From Patellaria atrata CBS 101060 (taxonomy: Eukaryota > Ascomycota > Dothideomycetes > Patellariales > Patellariaceae), in the NCBI GenBank assembly GCA_010093705.1, contig MU006093.1:1420849-1484848 (forward strand): a stretch of 64,000 bases of DNA. Reading direction: 5' to 3'. The notes beneath the pieces were generated by a model. That model was not told the DNA's origin, searched no databases, and saw only the letters and a list, made by a program, of their open reading frames with translations. The position numbers and the translations under genes were made by a program. Below are positions 49,333 through 59,993 of the stretch, piece by piece (the stretch's first letter is position 1; each line of letters opens with the position of its first letter).

Positions 49333-51080
49333 TTGCAACAATGATAGCGGCTGAGAAGGAAAGAAAGTTGAGTAGCTAATGGAAATAATAACACAGAGAC
49401 CTGAGGTGTCCGAGAGCGAGTGACGGTTGATATAGAGTTATCGATCCTTAGGATCGTACAGGTCTTAAGAGTCCCTTGACCTTTTAAGCAGTCCACTTCA
49501 ACAACTTGTCAAATGCACATGCAAGTGTTTAAGAAGGGACTACACGAAGTCAAGCTTTCTGAGCCTACCGACGCCTTCAAAGAACAGAAGAAACACGAAA
49601 GCTTCGCCCACCTTGAGGAGGGATGGAGTTATATTGAGCATCACGTTTTAGCGGTTCAGGTAGTGAATCGCCACCTGCCCCTGTAAAACGATGAGGTAGT
49701 AGTGGTGTACCCTTGTCGGCACTGAGTTTGACAGATTGTCGAAGCCGTTTAAGGACAAGGGGTTGAGGAAAACCCTATTGGGTCATGAGGCGCACGTTCC
49801 TTAACGATGCGTGAAGTCTCGACTGACGATGTCATGGTAGCCATATTTGTCCATGTGCTATAGTAGCAGTAGAGATATCGCTCATGATACTACGTGCAGT
49901 TACGAGTTTTGCAGTTGTGCAGCGCCCCATGCTGGCACGTAACTGTCTGTACAGGCCGCTCGAGGTGATGAATGCCATCTTCCCCACGTGTGGGGGGTGG
50001 AAGGGGTTGACTGGATCATGTTGTCTTCGCCGTACGAGGTTTTGAATGGAAGCTTTGAAGGTGAGGATGTTTAGATATCTAGGAGAAATAGGTCGTGGAG
50101 CGAAGCCGCGATGTCATTGGACCCCTTGAACTGCGGGATGGCGTCGCTGTGTAGATCCCCCCAAAGCTAGCCTGTGCCACCCCCCGCGCTTGGCGCCCAT
50201 GCGGACGGTTTGTTTCATTTCTATTCAAACGACATGATCGAGTAAGGTAGTCTCATGTCTTCTTAGCTGACTCGCTGTTGTTGATGTTACTCTGTTGACT
50301 GCAATATAGAATATCATCGTGACATTGTCAACTCAACCAAAGCCCTTGGGGTTTCAGATATACCTCAGGATTCTTCCCTCACAAACAGAGAACTGCAAGC
50401 CCTTCGAGTCAGCAAATCAAACCAGAAGACTCCGGATCGTTATCCGTCTTGGTTCCAGTCGCGCACCATGGAAACCTCCAAGCGAGATGAAAACACTAAA
50501 CGCCAGCAATTCCCAGAAGAAACGAATGAGAATACTGTAATGATGACATTAGTGTCAGCTTTCTAAGCGCAAGCCACACGCTCATTGTTATATCGAAAAA
50601 CCCCAAGCTTGCCACGTTCCCATCGCCTCGGCACAAGAGCCTTAGGTTGAGGCTTTGTACCGTATTGTTCGCCACAAGATGGCAGCGCCGCATGGAGTCG
50701 TCACCACTCGAATACGGAAAACCGGAAACGGCGGCGGGACGCGAACCGGGACCATGGAAAGAGCGGATGAGATCCCTGATGGCAATCATGAAGCCTCAGC
50801 AATCGTGGATTCGTGGTGGAGCGGATCTCTCGGCAGGTTAAAGGCCAAGATGGCGCTCCTACTCATTCCTATCTTTGATACGTACCGGAAACCGCTTTCG
50901 GTGGCTGATGACGGAGGTATGTATGTCGCTCCTCTGGTCTTATTGGTGTTTGGCGAGATCTGAGAATAGGGCCGAAGTCTCAAGAGATTCGATAAGAATA
51001 GGGGTTCGGAGACGAACTTTTTTTTAATACATCTTCTTACCATTGTTCGAGGGAAGTTGAATACCTAAGCCTAGGGATTT

Positions 51081-51140
51081 GAACCTCGTATTACGAATTT
51101 CGTATTTTGAATTTCTTGTTTCGAACCTACTATTTGAACC
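51081..51140. repeat. Degenerate 14-bp tandem array
   Basis: Units gaacctcgtattac, gaatttcgtatttt, gaatttcttgtttc, gaacctactattt and the start of another (gaacc) follow with a 14, 14, 14, 13 spacing. Confidence 0.65.
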
Positions 51141-52613
51141 AAAGGCTGATACGTAAAGGTCAGTCTTGGAAATCGAATCATAGGATACCTATTGTATTTA
51201 GTAGTGTAATTTTAGTCAAATCTTGAGTGATCCCAAGAATCTGAAGAGACAATGTCAATTATTCTAACCATAGTATTGCCCTCTCCTCATCTACTGCTAG
51301 CACATCATAAGAAACAGTTGAGTTTCGATGACAAGACGTTCCAAATATCTCGAACTTAACATGACCCACGTGCAATGATCTCAGCAACAGTATTTACCCA
51401 AGATTGTATCTATAAAGGATAATGTTATTCCCACCCAGAAGTGGTGTAACCCGCTGGCGAGGAGGTTGACAGTTATCTAACTCTTTACTGCTACATGTTC
51501 GTGGGTTGACTACATACTTCAAATTCCTTGTTCATCGGGGTTTAGGACGTAGTACTACCCATAGACTCAACCCCTATAGCAAGGTATCAGTTCGATTTCT
51601 CCTGGTTCCTGTCCACATATACGGTCACCGAAAACACGCACCTGGCTGCGCTGATACCAATTAGGGGACGGTGGTCTTTTGTCAAATGTTCAACCGCGTT
51701 GCAATACCTCTTTCACATGGAACGCTAACGAAGAAAGAAAAGGTTTGTTTTTAAGGGTAGTCCAAATGGAGAGTGGAGAGGAAAAGCTGACCGTAACATC
51801 CGTTATTCTAAAACCATCAGCGGAATTTGTACGGTCAGAATTCAGATAGTGACGAAATTCAACGATTCATTCCTCACGACGAACATCCCCTCGACAATAG
51901 GGGTGATACTTTGTATCTGCGGCTGGACTATTATATACTCCGCAAACGTTACATCTGACAATAGACCTCGTACGGAATCTGTATATGTAAAGATAGTACC
52001 GGTGAGTAGAGCCCTAATCAAGGTTAGACATATTACTCAAAGTGATGCATTTACTTGCTGGAACAATTGTGGGCATTTTGCTTAACAACGAGTTCGTTGC
52101 AATTCGCGGTACAGAAGTAGTGAAGAAGGTTTTGTAGGAGTTACAAGGCGGAACTTAGTCTTCGTTGCAACATTATCATGCTTGTACAGGTACGGTACAT
52201 GCACAGGATTACTGGTACCAGGGATTTCTTAGAAATTAAAGGTTTTGGGACGAAAGTGATAAATATCTTTCGGAGCGAATACTAGGGTTTTGACGGGTGG
52301 TGTGAAGGCACGCGACGTTTTAAGTAGAAAATTCATGGGACAATACCCTGACTCAATTGAATGAAGAAGAGTAACTGCTTGCAGCGTACACGATAGATTT
52401 CATATGGACGTGTATGGGCGTAAGATTGCTGTATAGACTGAAGTAATGCTTCTCGATGTAGTAGAACGAAAGTGATAGGTGATCCTGTTCTAATACAGCT
52501 CCCTCGCCTTAATACTATTAATCTGTGAGTGCAATCTGTAATACTTAAGATCAGAGGTGTCTTAAACCGAAGTCGGGGCGCAACGTACCATTAATAGCAA
52601 TCGCTTTATGGAA

Positions 52614-52707
52614 CCAAATGTCAAAATTCTTACTGCTCAATCAAAACCATAATATAGTAACCCCAAATGGTAAGCCATACTGCTCAGTCAAAATCACAAT
52701 CAGGCAT
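52614..52707. repeat. Imperfect direct repeat, offset about 47 bp, upstream of the Glu-rich ORF
   Basis: The word tactgctcartcaaaaycay occurs at 52631 and again at 52678, each preceded by ccaaatg about 17 or 15 bases earlier. This is a two-copy duplication roughly 165-255 bp before the next start codon. Confidence 0.55.
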
Positions 52708-52869
52708 ATAATCCCCCTTTTTCCCTGAGATTTCTTCTTCAGAAATCCAAACCTTGAAACTCAACACACACATTAACAAAAACACATAATCACAATCAAG
52801 TTTACACTCTACCTACTTCATATACAAATTCACAACCCATTCTACCCAACTCTACTATGCCCTATCAAG

Positions 52870-53799
52870 ATGTACAGAGATTCAGCTGTCGAAACATACT
52901 ATACCAAAGCACTCGCTGCCGTGACTCCGTGCGAAGAGTGTACAATGTCCGACTGCGTCTCCAAAGAATCCCAGTCGGAATGGGAAGCAGACGAGATTGA
53001 CCGACTACGGGCAATACTTTGGTACGAGATGAGTTGCCACAAAGGTCACAAAAGATGGTGGAACGTGAAGGACTTCAAGACAGTATCCAACGTCCGACAC
53101 AAATCCGTACAAATATACATACAAAATGAGTTGAAAAGATTACAACACCTGCACGAGGAGGGCGTATGGGGTGAAAAAGAGCTGGTACAGCTTGTCCGAG
53201 TGAAGGGACAGGCGGACGAGCTTGGGAGATACCTTGGCGTTGCGAAAGCTGAGGAGGACAACGAGGAGGAAGAAGAGGAAGAAGAGGAAGAAGAGGAAGA
53301 AGAGGAAGAAGAGGAAGAAGAGGAAGAAGAGGAAGAAGAGGAAGAAGAGGAAGAAGAGGANNNNNNNNNNNNNNNNNNNNNNNNNNNNNNNNNNNNNNNN
53401 NNNNNNNNNNNNNNNNNNNNNNNNNNNNNNNNNNNNNNNNNNNNNNNNNNNNNNNNNNNNGAAGAAGAGGAAGAAGAGGAAGAAGAGGAAGAAGAGGAAG
53501 AAGAGGAAGAAGAGGAAGAAGAGGAAGAAGAGGAAGAAGAGGAAGAAGAGGAAGAGGAAGAAGAGGCAGGTGGCGAGATGGTAGAGGAAGACGGAGAGGA
53601 GGATGAAGATGAAGAGATGACGGAGGGTGCAGAAGATGAAGATGCGGATGAGGATGAAGAACACTCGGAGGCGGGCGAAGATGAAGAAATGTCTACGGGT
53701 ACCGATGATATGATGGAGGATGAAGATGGAAAATTTCCTATGGATGCGGAAGACATGGTGAGGACTGACATACTTCTACCCACGGGACTAGGGAATTAA
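52870..53799 (+). CDS. Glu-rich acidic protein interrupted by an assembly gap
   Basis: One open frame from the ATG at 52870 to 53799, 309 codons as written, but 100 N lie inside, so the true length is unknown. The first 130 residues look folded: TPCEECTMSDC with paired Cys, then EWEADEIDRLRAILWYEMSC, KRWWNVKDFKTVSNVRHKSV and a helical stretch IYIQNELKRLQHLHEEG. Next comes an uninterrupted Glu run encoded by a GAGGAAGAA-type array (53263-53566), then an Asp/Glu/Met-rich tail ending in TDILLPTGLGN. I do not recognise the family. Polyacidic runs occur in histone-binding and nucleolar proteins, but no such role can be claimed. The start could differ if an intron is present. Confidence 0.55.
   Translation: MYRDSAVETYYTKALAAVTPCEECTMSDCVSKESQSEWEADEIDRLRAILWYEMSCHKGHKRWWNVKDFKTVSNVRHKSVQIYIQNELKRLQHLHEEGVWGEKELVQLVRVKGQADELGRYLGVAKAEEDNEEEEEEEEEEEEEEEEEEEEEEEEEEEEEEEEXXXXXXXXXXXXXXXXXXXXXXXXXXXXXXXXXXEEEEEEEEEEEEEEEEEEEEEEEEEEEEEEEEEEEAGGEMVEEDGEEDEDEEMTEGAEDEDADEDEEHSEAGEDEEMSTGTDDMMEDEDGKFPMDAEDMVRTDILLPTGLGN
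53263..53566. repeat. Coding microsatellite (GAGGAAGAA)n
   Basis: A near-perfect 9-bp repeat coding for Glu on the plus strand (Ser or Phe/Leu on the other). It is present on both sides of the N gap and is the likely reason the assembly broke there. Confidence 0.9.
53361..53460. other. Assembly gap (100 N)
   Basis: Exactly 100 N, the usual placeholder for a gap of unknown size, inside the Glu repeat. Confidence 0.98.
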
Positions 53800-54431
53800 G
53801 TGGGAGGAGTCAAGAATTCAATTGGAAAGTATGTTTGGTCGCTTTGATGAGACATACGCTTAGATACCCGTGTACATATGGATTACTTCTCTCTGTACGC
53901 ACTATTAGCACTCTTCGACATATATGTATTTGTAGAATATACACTGGTGTATGGTCATATTCGCGTTGCGGAGCAAATCAACAGGTTCTATACGGTGATG
54001 TCTATTGTACAACTAATGTATTCCCACAAAAACCCCTTGATTGTAGAGGTAAGTCGGAATCGTTCTAAACATTAATTGTACAGTACGATGAGGTTATTGT
54101 AGTGCAATGGAATCTCTTTCGGTGTGAATGTTAATAGGGTGGTAACAAACGCTGTGATATTCCTTTTGGAAGGAACTCTTCGACAAATGTACGCTGCGTA
54201 TATAGTGGTCGTCATACCGTTAAGCATGAACTCCGATTGAAGCTCAGTACTCTGTATAGAGAGGTCGGAGGTTCATTGGAGTTAAATTAGAATCGACGTA
54301 GGGTCCGTGCAGAGCCCGTGATGCCGCGTCTTCGGAGAAATCGCGGCGTCCTCCCATATACTTTTTTCTGGACTGAACCCTGAATCCATTCAGCAATTCG
54401 AAGCACATTACCATTGCTGCACTGGAGAAGG
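53800..54431. other. Intergenic region upstream of MEF1
   Basis: This 632-bp region holds no gene or repeat that I can support. Confidence 0.4.
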
Positions 54432-56970
54432 ATGAGGTTCAATGGGATTGTGAGGACGCAATCTTCGGCCCTCAGATCGTTGGCCAATGGAGTAAGGGCA
54501 CCTCGCTCGAGCCCACTACTCCAACAACGGTGCGCCTCAACAGCCGCTCTTAGGCCTATACGGACTGCCAAAGCTGTTGACTCCCCATCATGGCAGAATC
54601 GGAGGTGGCAGTCTGCAGCTGCAGCTGTGTGAGTGTTTGCCGCGAAACGTCAGGGCCTAACTATACACTAATGGACTTAGCATGGAACAAGCATCTGCAG
54701 ATTCGAGCCAGCTCACTCAGGAGACTATCATTGAGAACCTCGACCCGAAAGAAGCGGCGCGGTTAGCTCGGGTTCGGAACATTGGTATTGCTGTGAGTTG
54801 GGACAAAGGGTGGTATCCATCTCAAATGCTAACATGTAAAGGCACATATCGACAGCGGTAAGACTACGGCGACGGAACGTGTCCTTTTCTATACCGGTCG
54901 AATCAATGCAATACACGAGGTCCGTGGCAAAGATGCTGTTGGCGCAAAAATGGACTCCATGGACCTGGAAAGAGAAAAGGGTATTACTATCCAATCCGCA
55001 GCAACGTTTTGTGACTGGGTCAAAAAGGAGAATGGAAAGGATGAACAATATCACATAAATTTAATCGATACCCCTGGGCATATTGATTTCACGATTGAAG
55101 TGGAAAGAGCTCTGAGAGTCTTGGATGGTGCTGTCATGATTCTCTGCGCAGTGTCGGGTGTACAATCTCAGACGATTACCGTGGATAGACAGATGAGGAG
55201 ATACAACGTGCCAAGGATATCATTTATTAATAAAATGGACCGTATGGGCGCCAATCCGTTCAAAGCCGTAGAGCAAATCAACCACAAGCTCAAGTTACCC
55301 GCTGCTGCTGTGCAGGTGCCAATCGGAAGCGAAGACAACTTCAAAGGAGTTGTCGATCTAATACGTATGAAGGCAATCTATAATGAGGGTGACAGTGGTG
55401 AAAAAATCATTGAGAAAGACGAGATACCGGCAGATCTTGTGGAGTTATGCAAGGAGAAGAGGACGAAGCTCATCGAGACCGTTGCAGATGTGGATGAGGA
55501 GATTGCAGAGATCTTCTTGGATGAGCGCGAACCGACTCCAGAACAACTCAAGGCGGCCATACGACGAGCAACAATTTCGTTGAAATTCTCACCAGTATTG
55601 ATGGGTTCCGCTCTAGCAGATAAGTCCGTCCAACCTATGCTGGATGCAGTCTGCGATTACTTGCCCAATCCCTCGGAAGTAGAGAATCTGGCATTGGACA
55701 CACGGAGAAACGAACAACAGGTCAAGTTAGTCTCTTACAATTCTCTTCCATTCGTTGGGCTTGCGTTCAAGCTGGAAGAGAGCAATTTCGGGCAATTGAC
55801 ATATATCCGGGTTTACCAAGGCTCCTTAAAGAAGGGTATGAACGTCTATAATGCTAGGACAGACAAGAGAGTCAAGATTCCAAGGATCGTGCGAATGCAC
55901 TCGAACGAGATGGAAGAAGTCCCAGAGATCGGTGCTGGTGAAATCTGCGCCGTGTTCGGCGTCGACTGTGCGTCTGGTGATACCTTCACCGATGGAAAAC
56001 TAGGGTACACAATGGTAAATTTTTCTTCCCCTAAAACCCTAACTCTCCTAACACATCCCAGACCTCAATGTTTGTTCCTGAACCCGTCATCTCCCTTTCC
56101 ATCAAGCCCAAGAACCAAAAAGACGGGCAAAACTTCTCCAAAGCCATGAACCGCTTCCAGCGCGAAGACCCAACCTTCCGCGTGCACGTCGATCCCGAAT
56201 CCCAGCAGACCATCATCTCCGGCATGGGCGAACTTCACTTAGACATCTACGTTGAGCGCATGCGCCGCGAGTACAAAGTTGACTGCGAGACCGGCCAACC
56301 CCAAGTCGCCTACCGCGAGACCATCACCCAAAAAGTCCCCTTCGACCACCTGTTGAAAAAGCAGACAGGTGGTGCTGGTGACTATGCGCGCGTCATGGGA
56401 TGGATGGAGCCGACGGGCTCGCTCACCGAAAACAAATTCGAGCAACAGGTCACCGGTGGCAGTATCAGCGAAAAGTTCCTCTTCGCGTGTGACAAAGGCT
56501 TTCACGCCTCTTGCGACAAAGGCCCTCTCATCGGGCACAAGGTACTGGGAACAGCCATGGTCATCAACGACGGCGCAACACACATGACCGACTCCTCCGA
56601 ACACGCCTTCCGCAACGCGACCATGCAAGCCTTCCGCAAAGCCTTCGCCGCCGGTCAACCAGTCATCCTGGAGCCCCTCATGAAGACTACCATCACCGCC
56701 CCCAACGAGTTCCAGGGCAATGTCGTCGGGCTTCTGAACAAACGCAATGCAACGATTAGCGAGACGGAGATCGGCGCCGAGGATTTCACCCTCTATGCTG
56801 ATTGTAGTTTGAACAGCATGTTTGGCTTCTCGAGTCAGCTGAGGGCCGCGACGCAGGGGAAGGGCGAGTTCTCGATGGAGTTCAGTCATTACGAGAAGGC
56901 GCCGGGGCAACTACAGAAGGAGTTGATTGCGAAGCATGAGAAGGCGCAGGCGGAGAAGGCGAAGAAATAG
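54432..56970 (+). CDS. MEF1: Mitochondrial elongation factor G1
   Basis: Four exons (54432-54628, 54681-54792, 54842-56014, 56062-56970) give 796 residues, the family length. This GTPase moves mitochondrial ribosomes along mRNA. The first 65 residues are Arg/Ala/Ser-rich without early acidic residues, a mitochondrial presequence. GTPase motifs follow: AHIDSGKTT (G1, residue 104 on), [21 protein letters not shown] (G3) and NKMD (G4). Domain II has [11 protein letters not shown]; domains III-V have [32 protein letters not shown] and [20 protein letters not shown]. Codon use changes abruptly at the last intron: exon 3 has many A/T third positions, while exon 4 is rich in C-ending codons for its first 650 bases. 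Confidence 0.95.
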
Positions 56971-57398
56971 AGGAATTTTCAGAGAGTGGTGTAGTTGACG
57001 CAATGGGAACGAGGGCTTAAAATGGGCTTTTGGCTCGAATAGGACGGGGGCGGCGTATGGTATCGCATTTTAAGCGGCATTTAGACGGAAAGGGATTTTG
57101 TACACATATGTTTCTCTTTCGTTGTCGCTGTAGGGAAGGGGTATTGTAGCATTAACAAACAGTTCTGGTTAGATCAAGGGACGAAATCTAGTGACAGACG
57201 TCACGAATCTCTACTTCACGAAGATTATTCTGGAAGCAATTGGTTTGTATATTTGTGTAGCTACTTATAGCTGATTTTCCTCTAAAGCCATGCAAATGCT
57301 GGATCCGTGCAATGTGCCCTTCCATTTGCTGAAACAAATACAAACACTAGTCCCTATCTGAGTTTCTTGTCTCAGCTTTGGGTATCCCATGGATATGA
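56971..57398. other. Convergent intergenic region (MEF1 / NMT1)
   Basis: This 428-bp region lies between two 3' ends. Nothing else seen. Confidence 0.4.
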
Positions 57399-59369
57399 TT
57401 ACAGCATCACGACTCCGATACCACCCATGCTCTTCTCGTCCGCCGCGTTTCTGACGTCCACGCCGCCAGGTATCGGGTTCGCCCGGTAGTTGAAAAGATA
57501 GAAGTGCAGCTGGCCGTCACCAGCACCGAAGCGCTGTTCCTCTAGGAATAAGGGATTGTCCATGAGAGTGAGAGCATTGAAGACGTCGAAGTTTTCCTGC
57601 TCATTTATCAGCCTTATAAAAGAGACCGAGAGAAAGGTAGAGATCAAATTTGAAACAAATGGAACAAGAGCGAAGGACGTATATATCCAAATCAAGTTGG
57701 CCGAATTGCTTGACTTACCTTCTTCGCCAAAATCAGCGCATCCTTAACCAGCGTATTCAACCTCTTCTTATACGCCTTCTGGTCATCCCCAAATGCCGTT
57801 TCTGTCGCATAGTAGAAAAGATACGCAGCGCGTACCAAGTCATGTTTCTTGCTGCCTATCACAGTACTCGGTAAATAATAGAAAGAAAAGAAATCCGAAA
57901 TCTTCTTCGACTCCGGGTCCTCGACGACAAAAGTCCATACCACGCGCTCAGACTTCGAGTCCTCCTTATGCAGGAGCCAATGCTCGATTTCCTCGCGCGT
58001 GTAGACCTGCGCCATCTGCATACGGTCTAGGAACCGGTTTTGCAGATCCAGAACGCTATCGATGTCTTTGGCCGCCATTGGCCGCAACCCGTGCGTTGTG
58101 GTTTCGGACGGTAAGGCGAATCGGGCCACTTGGCGCTGTTTTGTGCTCCCAGGAGGTAACGGCGAGAATCCGACGTCGTATAGCTTTTCCCAGTCTAAGC
58201 TTCGGTGGAAGTATCGACATGTGCTGACGGGGGTGGGGAGGATGATTCCGACGGTGTAGATCGCTTGGTATATCCCAACGACGTAACACCGCCGTGTGAT
58301 CTCTTTGATGAGAACGGGGGTAAGGCGCTTTTGCCGTAACTTCTTGTGTACGCAGAGAAAGTTGATCTCGGAACACTTAAGGACCTTGTCGCGCACGCGA
58401 AGATCCACTGGGATACCCGAGATAAAAGCAACTAGACGACGAGAGCTGGAGGTGCGAACGCCTACATGCCATTCTTTCCGCCAACCAGGAGACTTGAGGG
58501 CCCTTTTGATTGTGAGTCAGCATAGAGATTCTCCAACACAAATTCGGGAAGAATGTGGATTTACCAGTCAAAGAAAGAAGCGGAATATCTGAACCTGAAC
58601 ATCGCTTCGTCATCTTCGACGTAGTGACCCGAGAGTAACTCATGAACTTCGCTGAGCTAGGAATCATCAGTAGAGTTCTCGTTACAATATTTTAATATCA
58701 ACATACCTCGTTCTCGTCCGTCAAATCCATGGTAACCCACTCATACCCAGTCGGTAAAGGAGCAGGTTCCTTCGGAACAGTCTTAGGGTCTATTATCTTT
58801 ATTGGACCCTCCTCTATGCCGCCTTGTGCCCTCTCCTCTACCTAGAGTTAGCCAATGAGCTCTGACCAAACAGCACAACCCTCATTTCTCTATCCATTCC
58901 TCCAATTTACAGCGGACCTACCAAACTTTGGCACCGGTTGCGTCTTCCAAAACGTATGACTAGCCATATCCTTTTGATTCTTTCCTCCAACCGCCATTCC
59001 CGTCAGCAGATCGCTCGCCTTCAGCTTTCTCATCATCTCTTCTATTTTCTTCTGGTCCCCGCCGAGCGTCTCCAGTTCCGACTTCAGGGCTGGGTTCGCC
59101 TGTAGCACCTGCTGCAGTTGTCCCGCGCTGAGTTGCGGTTCTGAGGAACTCGAGGATGATACCTGACTACCTGTTAGAGCAGCCTTTAGTTTAGCCTTCT
59201 TGGACTTCTTTTTCTTCGATTTGGCGGCGGTGGGAGCTCCACTGGACGGTTCGGCCTCGCCTTCATCTTCGTCGTGAGAGGATTCTGCTGCGTTTTGGGC
59301 TTCGGCGAGTGTTTCCTTGACAGCTTCAGCTGTAGCTTGGGAGTCAACTGGTTTCGATTCTTCCGACAT
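57399..59369 (-). CDS. NMT1: Glycylpeptide N-tetradecanoyltransferase (N-myristoyltransferase)
   Basis: Five exons (59369-58922, 58837-58707, 58656-58565, 58502-57719, 57596-57399) give 550 residues, typical of fungi. It attaches myristate from myristoyl-CoA to the N-terminal Gly of proteins. The Lys-rich N-terminal region ([16 protein letters not shown]) is the ribosome-binding part. Conserved segments: [45 protein letters not shown], the myristoyl-CoA site [40 protein letters not shown], and the C-terminal [20 protein letters not shown] with GGIGVVML, whose last carboxylate is catalytic. The second exon starts after gtag at 58838, the only acceptor that keeps frame. Two predicted substrates (PPZ and the protein at 35446) are in this window. 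Confidence 0.95.
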
Positions 59370-59993
59370 CGTGATATTAGGTACTGCTGCACGCTTTCGT
59401 GGCGGTTGTCGTTGAGTTTGTTAATGATTGTGGAATGTAGAGGGGTGTGGGGCAGGGGCAGGGGCAGGGGCAGATTGAAAGCTTGTTGAAGCTAACGTCA
59501 CACAGCAGCTTAGGAGACGCATCGTGCTAAGAGTACTATACATTACAGTATAAAAAGATTTCAGTGGATATTTTCAGTCTGTACTGAATGGCTTACAGTA
59601 ATCTATCCCAGATCTCTCTAACCAGTAGCTATATATGAGTACTATACTATCCAAGTGCGACCGAAGTAGAGACCGACTGACATAAAAGTCAACGAATTGT
59701 TACTGTATAATATGTACATTGGAAAGGCTCCCACGGTTATGTAGAAAGCCCATATGAAGTCGCTCCAGAATGCATGCTCACAGCCTCCATGCTCCTAAAA
59801 ACGCCAGCGCCGTATCTGCAATATCGTATCCATCAAGTACAATAAGTTGACCAAAAAGTCCTACAGTATTCATAAACCCATTGCCATCGTTTGTGTTACC
59901 CAGAACAAGAAATCGTTCGAATTGCCACCGCATAACTGGGTAGAAAAAAAACTCCGAAAACCAAATTTTTTGACTGAAACAGAGGGGTAAAGC
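59370..59993. other. Intergenic region upstream of NMT1
   Basis: This 624-bp region holds the NMT1 promoter by position. A short ggggca repeat at about 59450-59470 is the only structured part. Confidence 0.4.

Larger units (their letters stand above)
49333..52869. other. Long intergenic region
   Basis: About 3.5 kb with no supported gene. It contains a 14-bp-period array (51081-51140) and a 47-bp imperfect duplication close to the next ORF (52614-52707). Frames around 50319-50963 are short and lack recognisable features. Confidence 0.45.

Noticed and set aside
51061-51100. B-box-like word (minus strand ggttcaaatccc) as a tRNA gene
   Set aside because: The flanks do not form a T stem and no A box or acceptor stem is present.
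53046-53783. Poly-Ser and poly-Phe/Leu frames opposite the Glu-rich ORF
   Set aside because: They arise only because the 9-bp repeat has no stop in several frames.
56239-56910. 223-codon open frame antisense to MEF1
   Set aside because: It mirrors the C-rich codon bias of MEF1 exon 4; the sense strand codes for conserved EF-G domains and the antisense product is unlike any protein I know.
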